A stretch of 15,928 bases of DNA from an uncultured Eubacteriales bacterium (GCA_900544705.1 UQWH01000047.1:1-15928); one strand, 5' to 3'; positions 6,536-14,611 are shown, numbered from the stretch's first letter. The notes: generated from the sequence alone by a model not told the origin. Translations and numbers: made by a program.

Positions 6536-6564
6536 TTGACAACCTGCGGCGGATGCGGTACGAT
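6536..6564 (+). promoter_or_regulatory. Sigma-A promoter of the 88-residue protein gene
   Basis: TTGACA (6536-6541), a 17-nt spacer and TACGAT (6559-6564). It begins only 4 nt after the preceding terminator, so the next gene is an independent unit. Confidence 0.75.
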
Positions 6565-6587
6565 AAGAAAAAAACAGGAGGCTGCTT

Positions 6588-6854
6588 ATGACAGAAGAAA
6601 ACGCCCTGCTGCGCGAGCGCAGCTACCGTGTGCATCTCCGTGCCGCGCTGGAGGATTTCTGCGAAATTTACCCGACGGCCGGGCAGCTCGACGGGCTTCT
6701 GAATGGCCTTGAACGAAAAAATCTCACGCTTGCCTCCGGGCCGGCCTATTTTGACGCCGAGGCCTATGTCCTGAAGGCCGCCTTCGGCTGTGTGGAGGAC
6801 GCTATCCGCCGCGCACAGCGTCTGGCGCTGCGGCAGGCAGAGGAGGAAACATAA
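6588..6854 (+). CDS. Hypothetical protein, 88 residues
   Basis: I do not recognise this protein. It is predicted soluble, strongly charged and mostly helical, with an Arg/Glu-rich N-terminus, a central stretch from about 30 to 60 and a charged C-terminal helix (DAIRRAQRLALRQAEEE). It has no signal peptide, membrane span or metal motif. It is convincing as a gene: an own promoter, AGGAGG 6 nt before the ATG, GC-rich codon use like its neighbours, and a terminator immediately after the stop. It forms a single-gene unit between the Cys/Gly-rich gene and the convergent pyrophosphatase. Confidence 0.8.
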   Translation: MTEENALLRERSYRVHLRAALEDFCEIYPTAGQLDGLLNGLERKNLTLASGPAYFDAEAYVLKAAFGCVEDAIRRAQRLALRQAEEET

Positions 6855-6882
6855 AAAAGCGACCGAAAAACCGGTCGCTTTT
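6855..6882. terminator. Bidirectional terminator between the 88-residue gene and the pyrophosphatase
   Basis: AAAAGCGACCG (6855-6865) pairs with CGGTCGCTTTT (6872-6882) around a short A-rich loop. The flanking A and T runs give a U tract in both directions, as expected between convergent genes. It directly abuts the upstream stop codon. Confidence 0.88.
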
Positions 6883-6889
6883 CTGCATT

Positions 6890-8506
6890 TTAGCCCCACA
6901 TTGCCGAAAGAGTGGGGATGATCTGCTTTTTGCGGGACATGACATGCGGGAGGAACACGACATTGTGCCTTGCCTCCGGAGAGAAGGCCTGCCGGATGGT
7001 TTCCTCGTCGCCCAGATAAATGAGCTGCGTGCCTTCGCGCAGAACGTCCGTGAGCATCAGGAGCATGAGGCTGTAGTTCTTTTCCTCCATGGTCTTGCGC
7101 ATGACGGCGAGGAATTCGTCCTTGCGCTCCAGAATGTGCTCGGAATTGACGCAGGTGATCTGCCCGACGCCGAGATTGTGGCCCGCAATATGGAAATCCT
7201 TGAAGTCCGTGAAGAGCAGCTCCTCGGCGGTCTTGTCGTCCGACCACGAGGCGGAGAAGATCTGCTGACCCAGCTCCTTGAGCGACACGTTCGCGATGCG
7301 CGCCATGCGCTCTGCCATACTGCGGTCGCGGTCGGTGCAGGTGGGGGATTTGAACATGACGGTGTCGGACACAATGGCACTTGCCATCAGGCCGGCCAGC
7401 TTTTCCGAGGGCATCAGGCCCTTTTCCTGATACATTCCGGCGATGATGGTTGTGGTGCTGCCCACCGGTTCGTTGCGGAAATAGATGGGATTGCCGGTCT
7501 GAATGTCCGCCAGACGGTGGTGGTCGATGATCTCCAGGATCTCTGCCTGATCAAGGCCGGGAACGGACTGCGCCCGCTCGTTGTGGTCGACCAGCACGAC
7601 GCGCTTGCGGCGCGGGCGGATCAGGTGATACCGCGACAGCGTGCCGACAACACGCTCGTTTTCGTCCAGAATGGGATAGCAGCGATAGCGGCTTTTGAGC
7701 ATGCTCTCGCGTACGTCGTCCACGTAGTCGTCCAGATGGAAGCAGACCAGATTCGTGGTGTGGCAGATGCGGCGGATGGGAATGGACTGATAGATCAGCC
7801 GCACCGCGCGGTAGGCGTCGAAGGGCGTGGAGATGATGCAGGTGTTCGAGGGAAGATTGCGCAGCTCCTCGTCCAGCTCCGCCTGACACAGGATCACGCA
7901 GCGCACGTTCAGTTCCAGCGCGCGGCGGATCATATCCGGCTGGTGGCCGCAGACGACGATGTTGTCCTCGCCGGAGAAGAGCAGATTTTCGCAGCTCTGC
8001 GGCAGGGCAATGGAAACGTCGCCGGTGATGGTGTCTACCAGATTGCCGGCCTCGTTCAGGATCCGGCCCTCCAGCACACTCAGAAGATTAAAAACAGGGA
8101 TCTTCTCAATGTGCGGGCGCTCAATGGAGCACATATCGTAGGCGGCGATGTCGCCGGAGGAGAGCATCCCGAAGAGCGTGCCGTCCTCGTTCGTCACGGG
8201 GATCGCGGCGATGGAGGAGTCGGAGGAAAGCACCGACCAGGCGCGGCTGACGGTCAGCGCGCCCGAGAGCGCGGGCGGGGTATCATAGTCCAGATCGCGC
8301 ACCTGCGTGCGCATGGTTTTGATCCAGGTGGGGGCGGTGAATCCGAAACGGTCCAGCACGAGCTGCGTTTCATCGCTGACATGGCCAAGACGCGCAGCGC
8401 GGTATTCCCGGTCTCCGAGCGCATTGCGCAGGGCGGCGTAAGCCATCGCGGAAACGATGGAGTCCGTATCCGGGTTGCGGTGGCCGGTGACATAAATCGT
8501 ATCCAT
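6890..8506 (-). CDS. Manganese-dependent inorganic pyrophosphatase, family II, with CBS and DRTGG domains
   Basis: This enzyme hydrolyses pyrophosphate to two phosphates in the cytoplasm, pulling biosynthetic reactions forward. The 538 residues hold a split DHH catalytic domain: GHRNPDTDS (8-16, metal ligands His9, Asp13, Asp15), then VDHNE (306-310), the DHH triad (328-330) and an Asp at 381. The DHHA2 domain has SRKKQ (524-528) binding substrate phosphates. Between residues about 70 and 295 lies a regulatory insert: a CBS motif (about 73-125), a DRTGG-like domain (about 135-245) and a second CBS motif (about 245-295). In characterised CBS-pyrophosphatases this layout mediates adenine-nucleotide inhibition or activation, and AMP/ADP control is inferred here. 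GGGAGG precedes the ATG by 5 nt. It is monocistronic. Confidence 0.93.
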   Translation of the reverse strand: MDTIYVTGHRNPDTDSIVSAMAYAALRNALGDREYRAARLGHVSDETQLVLDRFGFTAPTWIKTMRTQVRDLDYDTPPALSGALTVSRAWSVLSSDSSIAAIPVTNEDGTLFGMLSSGDIAAYDMCSIERPHIEKIPVFNLLSVLEGRILNEAGNLVDTITGDVSIALPQSCENLLFSGEDNIVVCGHQPDMIRRALELNVRCVILCQAELDEELRNLPSNTCIISTPFDAYRAVRLIYQSIPIRRICHTTNLVCFHLDDYVDDVRESMLKSRYRCYPILDENERVVGTLSRYHLIRPRRKRVVLVDHNERAQSVPGLDQAEILEIIDHHRLADIQTGNPIYFRNEPVGSTTTIIAGMYQEKGLMPSEKLAGLMASAIVSDTVMFKSPTCTDRDRSMAERMARIANVSLKELGQQIFSASWSDDKTAEELLFTDFKDFHIAGHNLGVGQITCVNSEHILERKDEFLAVMRKTMEEKNYSLMLLMLTDVLREGTQLIYLGDEETIRQAFSPEARHNVVFLPHVMSRKKQIIPTLSAMWG

Positions 8507-8535
8507 AGAAACCTCCCTGTGTTTCTTCTACTCCT

Positions 8536-8564
8536 ATCCTACCCACTTTTTTCCAAACTGTCAA
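8536..8564 (-). promoter_or_regulatory. Sigma-A promoter of the pyrophosphatase gene
   Basis: On the minus strand, TTGACA (8559-8564), a 17-nt spacer and TAGGAT (8536-8541). The leader is about 20-25 nt. Confidence 0.82.
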
Positions 8565-8598
8565 TGTGTTTTTCCGCCAAAAGGGCAGGAAAAGGGGA

Positions 8599-8627
8599 TT
8601 GTACTTTTGTATAAAGTCTGATATAAT
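8599..8627 (+). promoter_or_regulatory. Sigma-A promoter of the nucleotidyltransferase-AraC-membrane protein group
   Basis: TTGTAC (8599-8604), a 17-nt spacer and perfect TATAAT (8622-8627). It is divergent from the pyrophosphatase promoter, with 34 bp between the two -35 boxes, which leaves room for a regulator such as the AraC protein encoded downstream. Confidence 0.8.
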
Positions 8628-8661
8628 AAAAAAACCTATCTGATAAAGGATGCGTTTGATT

Positions 8662-9570
8662 ATGATGAAACCGACACTGGTTGTTATGGCTGCCGGGATG
8701 GGCAGCCGTTTTGGCGGATTGAAGCAGATGACCCCCGTTGACCTGCAAGGCGACAGCATTCTGCATTTTTCCCTCTACGACGCGCTTCACGCCGGGTTTG
8801 GAAAAGTTGTGTTTATCATCAAAAAGTCGATCGAGCAGGATTTTCGCGAAAAGGTCTGCAAGGGCCTTGACCGTCATTTCGACGTTGCCTATGTGGAGCA
8901 GGAGCTCGACCGCCTGCCTGCGGGCTTTTCCGTCCCGGAGGGGCGGCAGAAGCCGTGGGGGACGGCGCACGCCGTGCTTTGCGCCAAGGACGAGATCCCC
9001 GGTCCCTTCGCGGTGATCAACGCCGATGATTTCTATGGACGCGGCGCTTTTGAAGCAATCGCGCAGTTCCTCTCCGCGCCGCACGCGGAGAACGAATACG
9101 CCATGGTCGGCTATCTCCTGCGCAATGCCATGACGGACAACGGCTATGTTGCCCGCGGCGTCTGCGAGATAAAGGACGGCTATCTGACCGGCGTCACGGA
9201 GCGCACGCACATCGAAAAGCGCGGGAACGACGCCGCATTTACCGAGGACGGCAAGACGTGGACGCCGCTTTCCGGTGACACGGTCGTTTCCATGAACCTC
9301 TGGGGCTTCAGCCCGATGATTCTCACGGAGATCGAGCGCCGATTCCCGGACTTTTTGCGGGAAAACCTGCCGAAGAATCCGGAACGCTGCGAATTCTATC
9401 TTCCCAGCGTCGCCAATGCGCAGATTCAGGAGAAAACCGCGACGATCCGCGTGCTGCACACGACGGAAACGTGGTATGGCGTGACCTACCGCGAGGATCT
9501 CGCTTCCGTGCAGGAGGCGATCGCCAGAATGCGCGCGGAGGGGAAGTATCCCGAGCATCTGTTTGACTGA
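8662..9570 (+). CDS. Nucleotidyltransferase-family protein (sugar-phosphate NTP transferase fold)
   Basis: These enzymes transfer a nucleotide to a sugar or alcohol phosphate to make an activated donor. The substrate of this one cannot be told from sequence. The 302 residues begin with the nucleotide-binding loop AAGMGSRFGGLKQ (about 9-21), followed by KPWGTAHAVL and the metal-binding INADDFYG, then SMNLWGF. Together these identify an NTP_transferase domain of full length. ATG 8662 is chosen because AAAGGA (8645-8650) is 11 nt upstream. The ATG at 8650 overlaps the site, and 8665 is also possible. It is the first gene of a three-gene group, 30 nt before the AraC regulator. No adjacent kinase or glycosyltransferase indicates its pathway. 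Confidence 0.86.
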   Translation: MMKPTLVVMAAGMGSRFGGLKQMTPVDLQGDSILHFSLYDALHAGFGKVVFIIKKSIEQDFREKVCKGLDRHFDVAYVEQELDRLPAGFSVPEGRQKPWGTAHAVLCAKDEIPGPFAVINADDFYGRGAFEAIAQFLSAPHAENEYAMVGYLLRNAMTDNGYVARGVCEIKDGYLTGVTERTHIEKRGNDAAFTEDGKTWTPLSGDTVVSMNLWGFSPMILTEIERRFPDFLRENLPKNPERCEFYLPSVANAQIQEKTATIRVLHTTETWYGVTYREDLASVQEAIARMRAEGKYPEHLFD

Positions 9571-9600
9571 TTTTCTGGAAACCCAGCAAAGGAGGCCGCC

Positions 9601-10776
9601 ATGGTCGAAAATCTGAACCGCCTGACCTTTTCCCGTTTCGGGAAAATTCTTCGCGACTCGCTGCCGAACCGGGGCTTCCCGGAAGGGGACGCGTGGACGG
9701 AGACGGTGCGGCGCTTTACGGCTGCGGACGCCCGCTTTTTCAAGCTGACGGACGGCGAGCTTTATCTGGACTTCGAGTCCGGGATGACCGTGCTTGCGCT
9801 GCGGCGGGAGGAAGAGGTGATCTGCTTCTATCTGGATAAGCCCGTGCGTCTGCCGGTCGGGACGGTCTTTGCCATCGTGCCGTATCAGGAGGAATGTACC
9901 GTGCGCATGGCGCTGCCCGTGACAGCGCAGTTGCTGGAGCGGGAACCGGTCAGTGCGCTGGAAAACCTCAAAATTAACGACAAGCTGGTACTGGGCGAGA
10001 TCTACACGCTGTTTTACCGGGAGGCCGAGAGCGGCTTCCTGTTCAAGGGAGAACGGCATTCCATGCTGGAATTGACCTATGTCGATCAGGGCGCGCTGCA
10101 CTGCGTCGCCGACGGCAGCAGCTACACGCTGCGGCAGGGGCAGATGATGGTCTTCGGCCCGAACCAGTGGCATATGCAGTATACCGATCTGGACGTGTCC
10201 GTCCGTTTTCTGACGATCGCCTTTGATCTGGAAAGCGAGCTTGCGGGCAATCTGTCCGATCACATTTTTGATCTTTCCTCGGAGGAGGCGGCGTTCCTGC
10301 GCCAGATCCTGCACGAGTGCGACATGACGGACGCCTACAGCGGCGACTTCATCCGCGGCTACCTCAAGCTGCTGCTGCTCTCCGTCCTGCGCGATGCGGG
10401 CGGCGGCAAGAAGCGCCTGCAAACGCCGGTGGCGCTGAACAACGAGAACGCCATCGTCAGCCGCGCACTGCAATATATCGCGGATCATGTCTATGAGAAG
10501 CTGCCCGTGGAAACGGTGGCAAGGGAGATCGGTGTGAGCGCCTCGCACCTGACAGCACTTTTCCACCGCCAGATGGACATCTCACCGGGCGAATACATCC
10601 GCCGCGTCAAGCTGGAAGAGAGCAAGTGCCTGATCCGGGAGGGAAAGATGAATTTCTCCCAGATCGCCGCGGCGCTGCACTATTCCACCATCCATCATTT
10701 TTCCCGGCAGTTCAAAGATAAATTCGGAATATCGCCCTCGGAATATGCAAAATCCCTTCAGGCAAGCGCAGATTGA
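9601..10776 (+). CDS. AraC-family transcriptional regulator with extra N-terminal domain
   Basis: This is a DNA-binding regulator. The C-terminal part (about 285-388) is a double helix-turn-helix. The first is VETVAREIGVSASHLTALFH (about 303-322). The second is FSQIAAALHYSTIHHFSRQF (352-371), followed by KFGISPSEYAK. Residues about 150-210 form a cupin-like sensor (LTYVDQGALHCVADG, then LRQGQMMVFGPNQWH). Residues 1 to about 125 are additional and unrecognised, with alternating hydrophobic stretches suggesting a beta-rich ligand-binding fold. At 391 residues it is longer than the roughly 280-300 of cupin-only AraC proteins. AAAGGAGG lies 5 nt before the ATG. It may act on the divergent promoter region at 8536-8627, but no repeat that would be its site was identified. 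The ligand is unknown. Confidence 0.9.
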   Translation: MVENLNRLTFSRFGKILRDSLPNRGFPEGDAWTETVRRFTAADARFFKLTDGELYLDFESGMTVLALRREEEVICFYLDKPVRLPVGTVFAIVPYQEECTVRMALPVTAQLLEREPVSALENLKINDKLVLGEIYTLFYREAESGFLFKGERHSMLELTYVDQGALHCVADGSSYTLRQGQMMVFGPNQWHMQYTDLDVSVRFLTIAFDLESELAGNLSDHIFDLSSEEAAFLRQILHECDMTDAYSGDFIRGYLKLLLLSVLRDAGGGKKRLQTPVALNNENAIVSRALQYIADHVYEKLPVETVAREIGVSASHLTALFHRQMDISPGEYIRRVKLEESKCLIREGKMNFSQIAAALHYSTIHHFSRQFKDKFGISPSEYAKSLQASAD

Positions 10777-10803
10777 CAGGGCGGAAAAGAGAGAAAACAC
10801 CCT

Positions 10804-12012
10804 ATGCTTTTGTTCCTTGCCCATCAGGCGCCCGTCGGAGCGGATCCCGCGCAGATGCTCTGGCAGCTTCAGCAGCCGGTCGCGATCACTGTGCTGCTGG
10901 TGCTGCTCGGCCTGACCTTTCCTCTGCGCGGCCTGATTTCAATGATGATCGGATGGAAGCGCGGGCTGCGTCCCAGCCGCGCTTCCGTCATTTTCTGTGC
11001 GATCGAGCTGGTGCTGGGCGTTGCACTTCTGTGCCTTGCGCGCGTGTCCACGCTGGGCCTGTTCATCGTCCTTGCAACCTACCTGTTTTGCATCCTTGCG
11101 GCCAAAGGAATCGACTGTTATCTCTATGGCCGCTCGCGTCAATGGCGTTTTTTTATTCCGGCCGCGGCAATCACCGCCTTCGGCACGCAGCTTCTTCTGC
11201 TGCTCCTGATCGCGCCGCCGGTGCAGAAGCAGCGCCTTCTGCTGGCGTTTTCCATCCTGATGCTGGCGGTGTTCGGCGCCTCCATGCTGTGCGACCTGCT
11301 GTATTTTCTGGTAAAGAACAGCCGGTTTCGCCGCGTTGTCAGCAATATCCGCCTTGCGCTGCCGGACTATGTGAGCCTGCCGCTGCTGCTGCATATGTCG
11401 GACGCTACCCGCGCCGAGCCGCTCGCGCCCGCGCCGCAGGATACCGTCGAGGTGCTGTTTCAGGTGTCGCCCCGTGGGATCGGCATCGCCGGTCACTGCG
11501 AGCTGTGCATCGACGGCAAGACGCTGACCTATGGCTGCTATGAGCCTGCCTCGCGGCATTTCTTTCGCTCCATGGGGCGGGGCGTCATTTTTCGCGCGCC
11601 GCGCGAGGAATACCTGAACTGGATGATCCACACCAACCGGAAAAAGATCGTCAGCTATGCGCTGCGCTTTCCGCCGGAGCAGATGCAGATCGTGCGCCAG
11701 CAGCTTGCTCTGCTGGAAAAGGACATGGAGCGCTGGACGCCGCAGGAGTCGCAGGAGGAATTCGTCATGCGTCTGCAGCAGCTGCCGGAGGTACAGTGCT
11801 ACCGGCTGACCGGCGGCCCCTTCCTCACGTATTTTGTGCCGACGATCAACTGCGTGACGATCACGAACAGCATTCTGGCCAAAACCGAGCTGGGCAGCGC
11901 CCTGATGCCGGGCATCCGCATGCCGGGGGCGTATATGGATATGCTCGACCGGCAGTACCGCTCCGGCAGCCGCATCATCGTCGACCGCCGCGTTTATGGA
12001 GAAAACAATTAA
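10804..12012 (+). CDS. Polytopic membrane protein with C-terminal permuted NlpC/P60-like domain
   Basis: This 402-residue protein is not assignable to a named family by eye. Five hydrophobic spans lie at about 26-48, 60-79, 81-101, 115-137 and 144-170. Basic residues fall in the loops after spans 1, 3 and 5 (WKRGLRPSR, YGRSRQWR, KNSRFRR). By the positive-inside rule this places the C-terminal domain in the cytoplasm. That domain (about 210-402) has GHCELCIDG with His231, later TGGPF, and PTINCVTITNSIL with Cys350. The His-before-Cys order and local contexts resemble circularly permuted NlpC/P60 (papain-like) enzymes. The activity is inference only. The start has no strong ribosome binding site (AAAGAGAG about 10 nt upstream). 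It follows the AraC gene by 27 nt and is probably co-transcribed. Confidence 0.8.
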   Translation: MLLFLAHQAPVGADPAQMLWQLQQPVAITVLLVLLGLTFPLRGLISMMIGWKRGLRPSRASVIFCAIELVLGVALLCLARVSTLGLFIVLATYLFCILAAKGIDCYLYGRSRQWRFFIPAAAITAFGTQLLLLLLIAPPVQKQRLLLAFSILMLAVFGASMLCDLLYFLVKNSRFRRVVSNIRLALPDYVSLPLLLHMSDATRAEPLAPAPQDTVEVLFQVSPRGIGIAGHCELCIDGKTLTYGCYEPASRHFFRSMGRGVIFRAPREEYLNWMIHTNRKKIVSYALRFPPEQMQIVRQQLALLEKDMERWTPQESQEEFVMRLQQLPEVQCYRLTGGPFLTYFVPTINCVTITNSILAKTELGSALMPGIRMPGAYMDMLDRQYRSGSRIIVDRRVYGENN

Positions 12013-12045
12013 GGTCACGTTCCACGGTGTGGAACGTGACCTTTT
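12011..12045. terminator. Bidirectional terminator between the membrane protein gene and rpoD
   Basis: A perfect 15-bp stem (12011-12025 with 12029-12043) with a GGT loop is followed by TTTT rightward. It starts within the TAA stop of the upstream gene and ends 6 nt before the rpoD stop. On the opposite strand the U tract is short (TTAATTGTTTTC), so leftward efficiency is less certain. Confidence 0.87.
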
Positions 12046-12050
12046 GCTGT

Positions 12051-13193
12051 TCAGCAGTAGAAGTCGCGGATTTTCTTGGCGCGGCTGGGGTGGCGCAGCT
12101 TACGGATGGCCTTGTTCTCGATCTGGCGGATGCGTTCGCGCGTCACGCCGAAGATCTGCCCGACCTCTTCCAGCGTGTGCGTCTTGCCGTCGTACATACC
12201 GAAGCGCAGGCGCAGAACGTCGGCCTCGCGGTCGGTCAGGGTGTTGAGGATCTCACCCAGCGCCTCGGCAAGCAGGGCGTTGCTCGTGGCATCCGCCGGG
12301 CCGGGGGTGTTGTCATCCTCGACGAAGGAGCCGATGGTCGTGTCCTCCTCGTCGCCCACGGGCGTGTCGAGGGAGAGCGTGTCGGCGGCGGTGCGGTTGG
12401 CCTCAATGATCTTCTCAATGGGAAGATTCAGCTCGTCCGCAATTTCCTCCAGTGTCGGTTCACGGCCCAGCTCCTGCACCAGCTTGCGGTTGCAGCGCGT
12501 GGCCTTATTGATGACCTCTACCATATGCACCGGTACGCGGATCGTCCGGGCTTGGTCGGCGATCGCTCGCGTGATCGCCTGCCGGATCCACCAGGTCGCA
12601 TATGTAGAGAATTTGTTTCCCTTTGTATAGTCGAACTTGTCGACTGCGCGGATAAGGCCGGTGTTGCCCTCTTGAATGAGGTCAAGGATATGCAGGCCGC
12701 GGCCGGCATATTTCTTCGCGATGGAAACGACCAGACGCAGGTTGGCTTCCGTCAGCTTATTTTTGGCGCTCTGGTCGCCCTCGGCGACGCGGCGTGCAAG
12801 CTCCTGCTCCTCCTCAGCGGAGAGCAGGGGAACCTGACCGATCTCCTTGAGGTACATTCGCACGGGGTCGTCCAGATTATATTCGGCGGCCAGCTCTACG
12901 GGGTCGACCAACGTTTCCTCTTCTTCCAGCTCGGAATCGGGAATGTCGATGTCGTCATCCAGCAGGTCGGGTATATCGCCGCTTTCGGGTTCAGAACTGA
13001 CGATCTGAATGCCGATGGATTCAAAGGTGTCGTAGATCTGTTCGATTTTTTCGACGGAAAGGTCGAGTTTTTCCAGTGCCGCAAGCAGTTCCGAAGATGA
13101 CAAAACACCATCCCGGCGACCTTTACTGATCAGGGCGGTGAGCGGTGTCATCAGTTCTTCATTCGGCTTGCTGCTTTTCTTTGAGTTGGACAT
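12051..13193 (-). CDS. rpoD: RNA polymerase primary sigma factor RpoD/SigA
   Basis: This is the housekeeping sigma factor, directing RNA polymerase to -35/-10 promoters such as those seen throughout this window. The 380 residues contain a region 1.1-like N-terminus, a very acidic stretch (about 75-95), and region 1.2 (DDPVRMYLKEIGQVPLLS). Region 2 carries NLRLVVSIAKKYAGRGL, DLIQEGN and FSTYATWWIRQAI. Region 3 follows, then region 4.2 with the HTH TLEEVGQIFGVTRERIRQIE. ATG 13193 is preferred because AGGA lies 8 nt upstream. An in-frame TTG at 13217 would add eight residues with no site. dnaG, its usual upstream partner in many Firmicutes, is not adjacent. It is monocistronic with its own promoter. 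Confidence 0.97.
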   Translation of the reverse strand: MSNSKKSSKPNEELMTPLTALISKGRRDGVLSSSELLAALEKLDLSVEKIEQIYDTFESIGIQIVSSEPESGDIPDLLDDDIDIPDSELEEEETLVDPVELAAEYNLDDPVRMYLKEIGQVPLLSAEEEQELARRVAEGDQSAKNKLTEANLRLVVSIAKKYAGRGLHILDLIQEGNTGLIRAVDKFDYTKGNKFSTYATWWIRQAITRAIADQARTIRVPVHMVEVINKATRCNRKLVQELGREPTLEEIADELNLPIEKIIEANRTAADTLSLDTPVGDEEDTTIGSFVEDDNTPGPADATSNALLAEALGEILNTLTDREADVLRLRFGMYDGKTHTLEEVGQIFGVTRERIRQIENKAIRKLRHPSRAKKIRDFYC

Positions 13194-13246
13194 AATGCAC
13201 TTCCTAGCATCAATCAATCATTTACACTCTAGGGCGTATCTAATTC

Positions 13247-13275
13247 ATTATACATTGCTATTTTTGATAAAGCAA
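13247..13275 (-). promoter_or_regulatory. Sigma-A promoter of rpoD
   Basis: On the minus strand, TTGCTT (13270-13275), a 17-nt spacer and perfect TATAAT (13247-13252). The leader is about 47 nt. The flanks are AT-rich, unlike the genes, as usual for a promoter region here. Confidence 0.75.
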
Positions 13276-13349
13276 TAGGTTTTTGACGAAAAAAACAGAA
13301 AAAACTGTCTTTTTTGCAAATGCAAGGGAAATCAAGGCGGGGAAAAGAA

Positions 13350-13381
13350 TTTGGCGGCCATCCCACAGGATACCCGCCAAA
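13350..13381 (-). terminator. Probable terminator of trmB-icd
   Basis: TTTGGCGG (13350-13357) and CCGCCAAA (13374-13381) form a perfect 8-bp stem, with an inner ATCC/GGAT pairing. Read leftward it is followed by TTCTTTTCCCC, a broken U tract. A second weaker hairpin (ACAG with CTGT, about 13289-13304, then six T) lies further on and may complete termination before the rpoD promoter. Confidence 0.6.
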
Positions 13382-13411
13382 TCCAAAGCTCATACCGATT
13401 TTTGAAAAGTT

Positions 13412-14611
13412 TTATTTCTCCAGTTCGGTCCGCACGGCGGAGAGGAACTCGTCGGAGGTCAGAACCTGCGGCGTGCCGTTCTCCCAGAGCGCTGCGAGAT
13501 CCTTGGTCATACGGCCGGACTCGATCACGCGCAGGCAGGCGGTCTCCAGTTTTTTTGCAAAGGCGCACAGCGCGGGCGTATCGTCCAGCTCGCCGCGCTT
13601 GTTCAGCGCGCCCGTCCATGCAAAAATCGTCGCGATGGGGTTCGTGGAGGTTTTTTCGCCGCGGAGATAGCGGTAGTAGTGCTGGGTCACGGTACCGTGG
13701 GCGGCTTCGTATTCATACTTGCCGTCCGGGGAAACCAGAACGGAAGTCATCATGGCAAGGCTGCCGAAGGCAGTGGAAACCATGTCGCTCATCACGTCGC
13801 CGTCGTAGTTCTTGCAGGCCCAGATAAAACCGCCCTTGCTGCGGATGACGCGCGCGACGGCGTCGTCGATCAGCGTGTAGAAATAGGTGATGCCGGCGGC
13901 TTCAAAGGCAGTCTGATACTCGGCCTCGTAGATCTCCTGAAAAATCTGCTTGAAGGTGCCGTCGTAGATCTTGGCGATGGTGTCCTTGGCAGAGAACCAG
14001 AGATCCTGCTTCGTGGCCAGCGCGTAGTTGAAGCAGGCACGGGCGAAGGAGGCGATGGAGGTGTCCTTGTTATATTGCCCCATCAGAACGCCGGGACATT
14101 CAAAATCATAGATCGTCTGGCGGGATTCCCTGCCGTCCTTGTCCGTGAAAACCAGCTCCGCGCGGCCTTCCGGAACGCGCTCTTCCGTGGCGCGGTAGAT
14201 GTCGCCGTAGGCATGACGCGCGATGGTGATGGGCTGCTCCCAGTTGCGCACGACAGGGTGAATGCCGTCGACCAGAATGGGCGCGCGGAAGACCGTGCCG
14301 TCCAGCGCGGCGCGGATGGTGCCGTTCGGGCTTTTCCACATCCCGTGGAGCTTGTATTCCTCCATGCGCTGGGCGTTGGGCGTGATGGTCGCGCACTTGA
14401 CGCCGACACCGTAATGCTTGATTGCCTTGGCGGCGTCCAGCGTGATCCGGTCGGCGGTGCGGTCGCGCTCCGGCAGACCGAGGTCAAAATAGATCGTTTT
14501 CAGGTCGATGTACGGCTCCAGAAGCTGCTGCTTGATCTGCTTCCAGAGAATCCGGGTCATTTCGTCGCCGTCCAGCTCGACCAGTGGCGTTTTCATTTCA
14601 ATTTTCTGCAT
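13412..14611 (-). CDS. icd: NADP-type isocitrate dehydrogenase
   Basis: This cytoplasmic enzyme oxidises isocitrate to 2-oxoglutarate and CO2, feeding glutamate synthesis. From ATG 14611 it is 399 residues. It resembles the homodimeric 'eukaryotic-like' NADP-dependent class of about 400 residues rather than the E. coli type: VELDGDEMTRILWKQIK near the start, CATITPNAQRMEEYKL, MWKSPNGTIR (substrate loop), ITIARHAYGDIYRATE, DDAVARVIRSKGGFIWACKNYDGDV, and EAAHGTVTQHYYR. The start is chosen for the perfect AAAGGAGG (14617-14624) 5 nt upstream. The codons before this ATG are open and in frame with trmB, so a TrmB-Icd fusion would also be read. It is transcribed with trmB and ends at a hairpin before rpoD. 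Confidence 0.95.
   Translation of the reverse strand: MQKIEMKTPLVELDGDEMTRILWKQIKQQLLEPYIDLKTIYFDLGLPERDRTADRITLDAAKAIKHYGVGVKCATITPNAQRMEEYKLHGMWKSPNGTIRAALDGTVFRAPILVDGIHPVVRNWEQPITIARHAYGDIYRATEERVPEGRAELVFTDKDGRESRQTIYDFECPGVLMGQYNKDTSIASFARACFNYALATKQDLWFSAKDTIAKIYDGTFKQIFQEIYEAEYQTAFEAAGITYFYTLIDDAVARVIRSKGGFIWACKNYDGDVMSDMVSTAFGSLAMMTSVLVSPDGKYEYEAAHGTVTQHYYRYLRGEKTSTNPIATIFAWTGALNKRGELDDTPALCAFAKKLETACLRVIESGRMTKDLAALWENGTPQVLTSDEFLSAVRTELEK

Noticed and set aside
6944..8614. A 556-codon open frame on the plus strand
   Set aside because: It is a shadow of the pyrophosphatase gene, which has all its catalytic motifs on the minus strand.
8539..10566. A 675-codon open frame on the minus strand
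   Set aside because: It is antisense to the nucleotidyltransferase and AraC genes and crosses the promoter region. There are no recognisable motifs, and it is His/Arg/Gln-rich like other shadow frames.
10773..11543. A 256-codon frame starting at the end of the AraC gene
   Set aside because: It overlaps the membrane protein frame. Its translation is Ala/Arg/Pro-rich without hydrophobic spans, whereas the 10804 frame gives well-formed membrane segments.
11796..13100. A 434-codon open frame on the plus strand
   Set aside because: It is antisense to rpoD and overlaps the end of the membrane protein gene in another frame, with no supporting motif or ribosome binding site.
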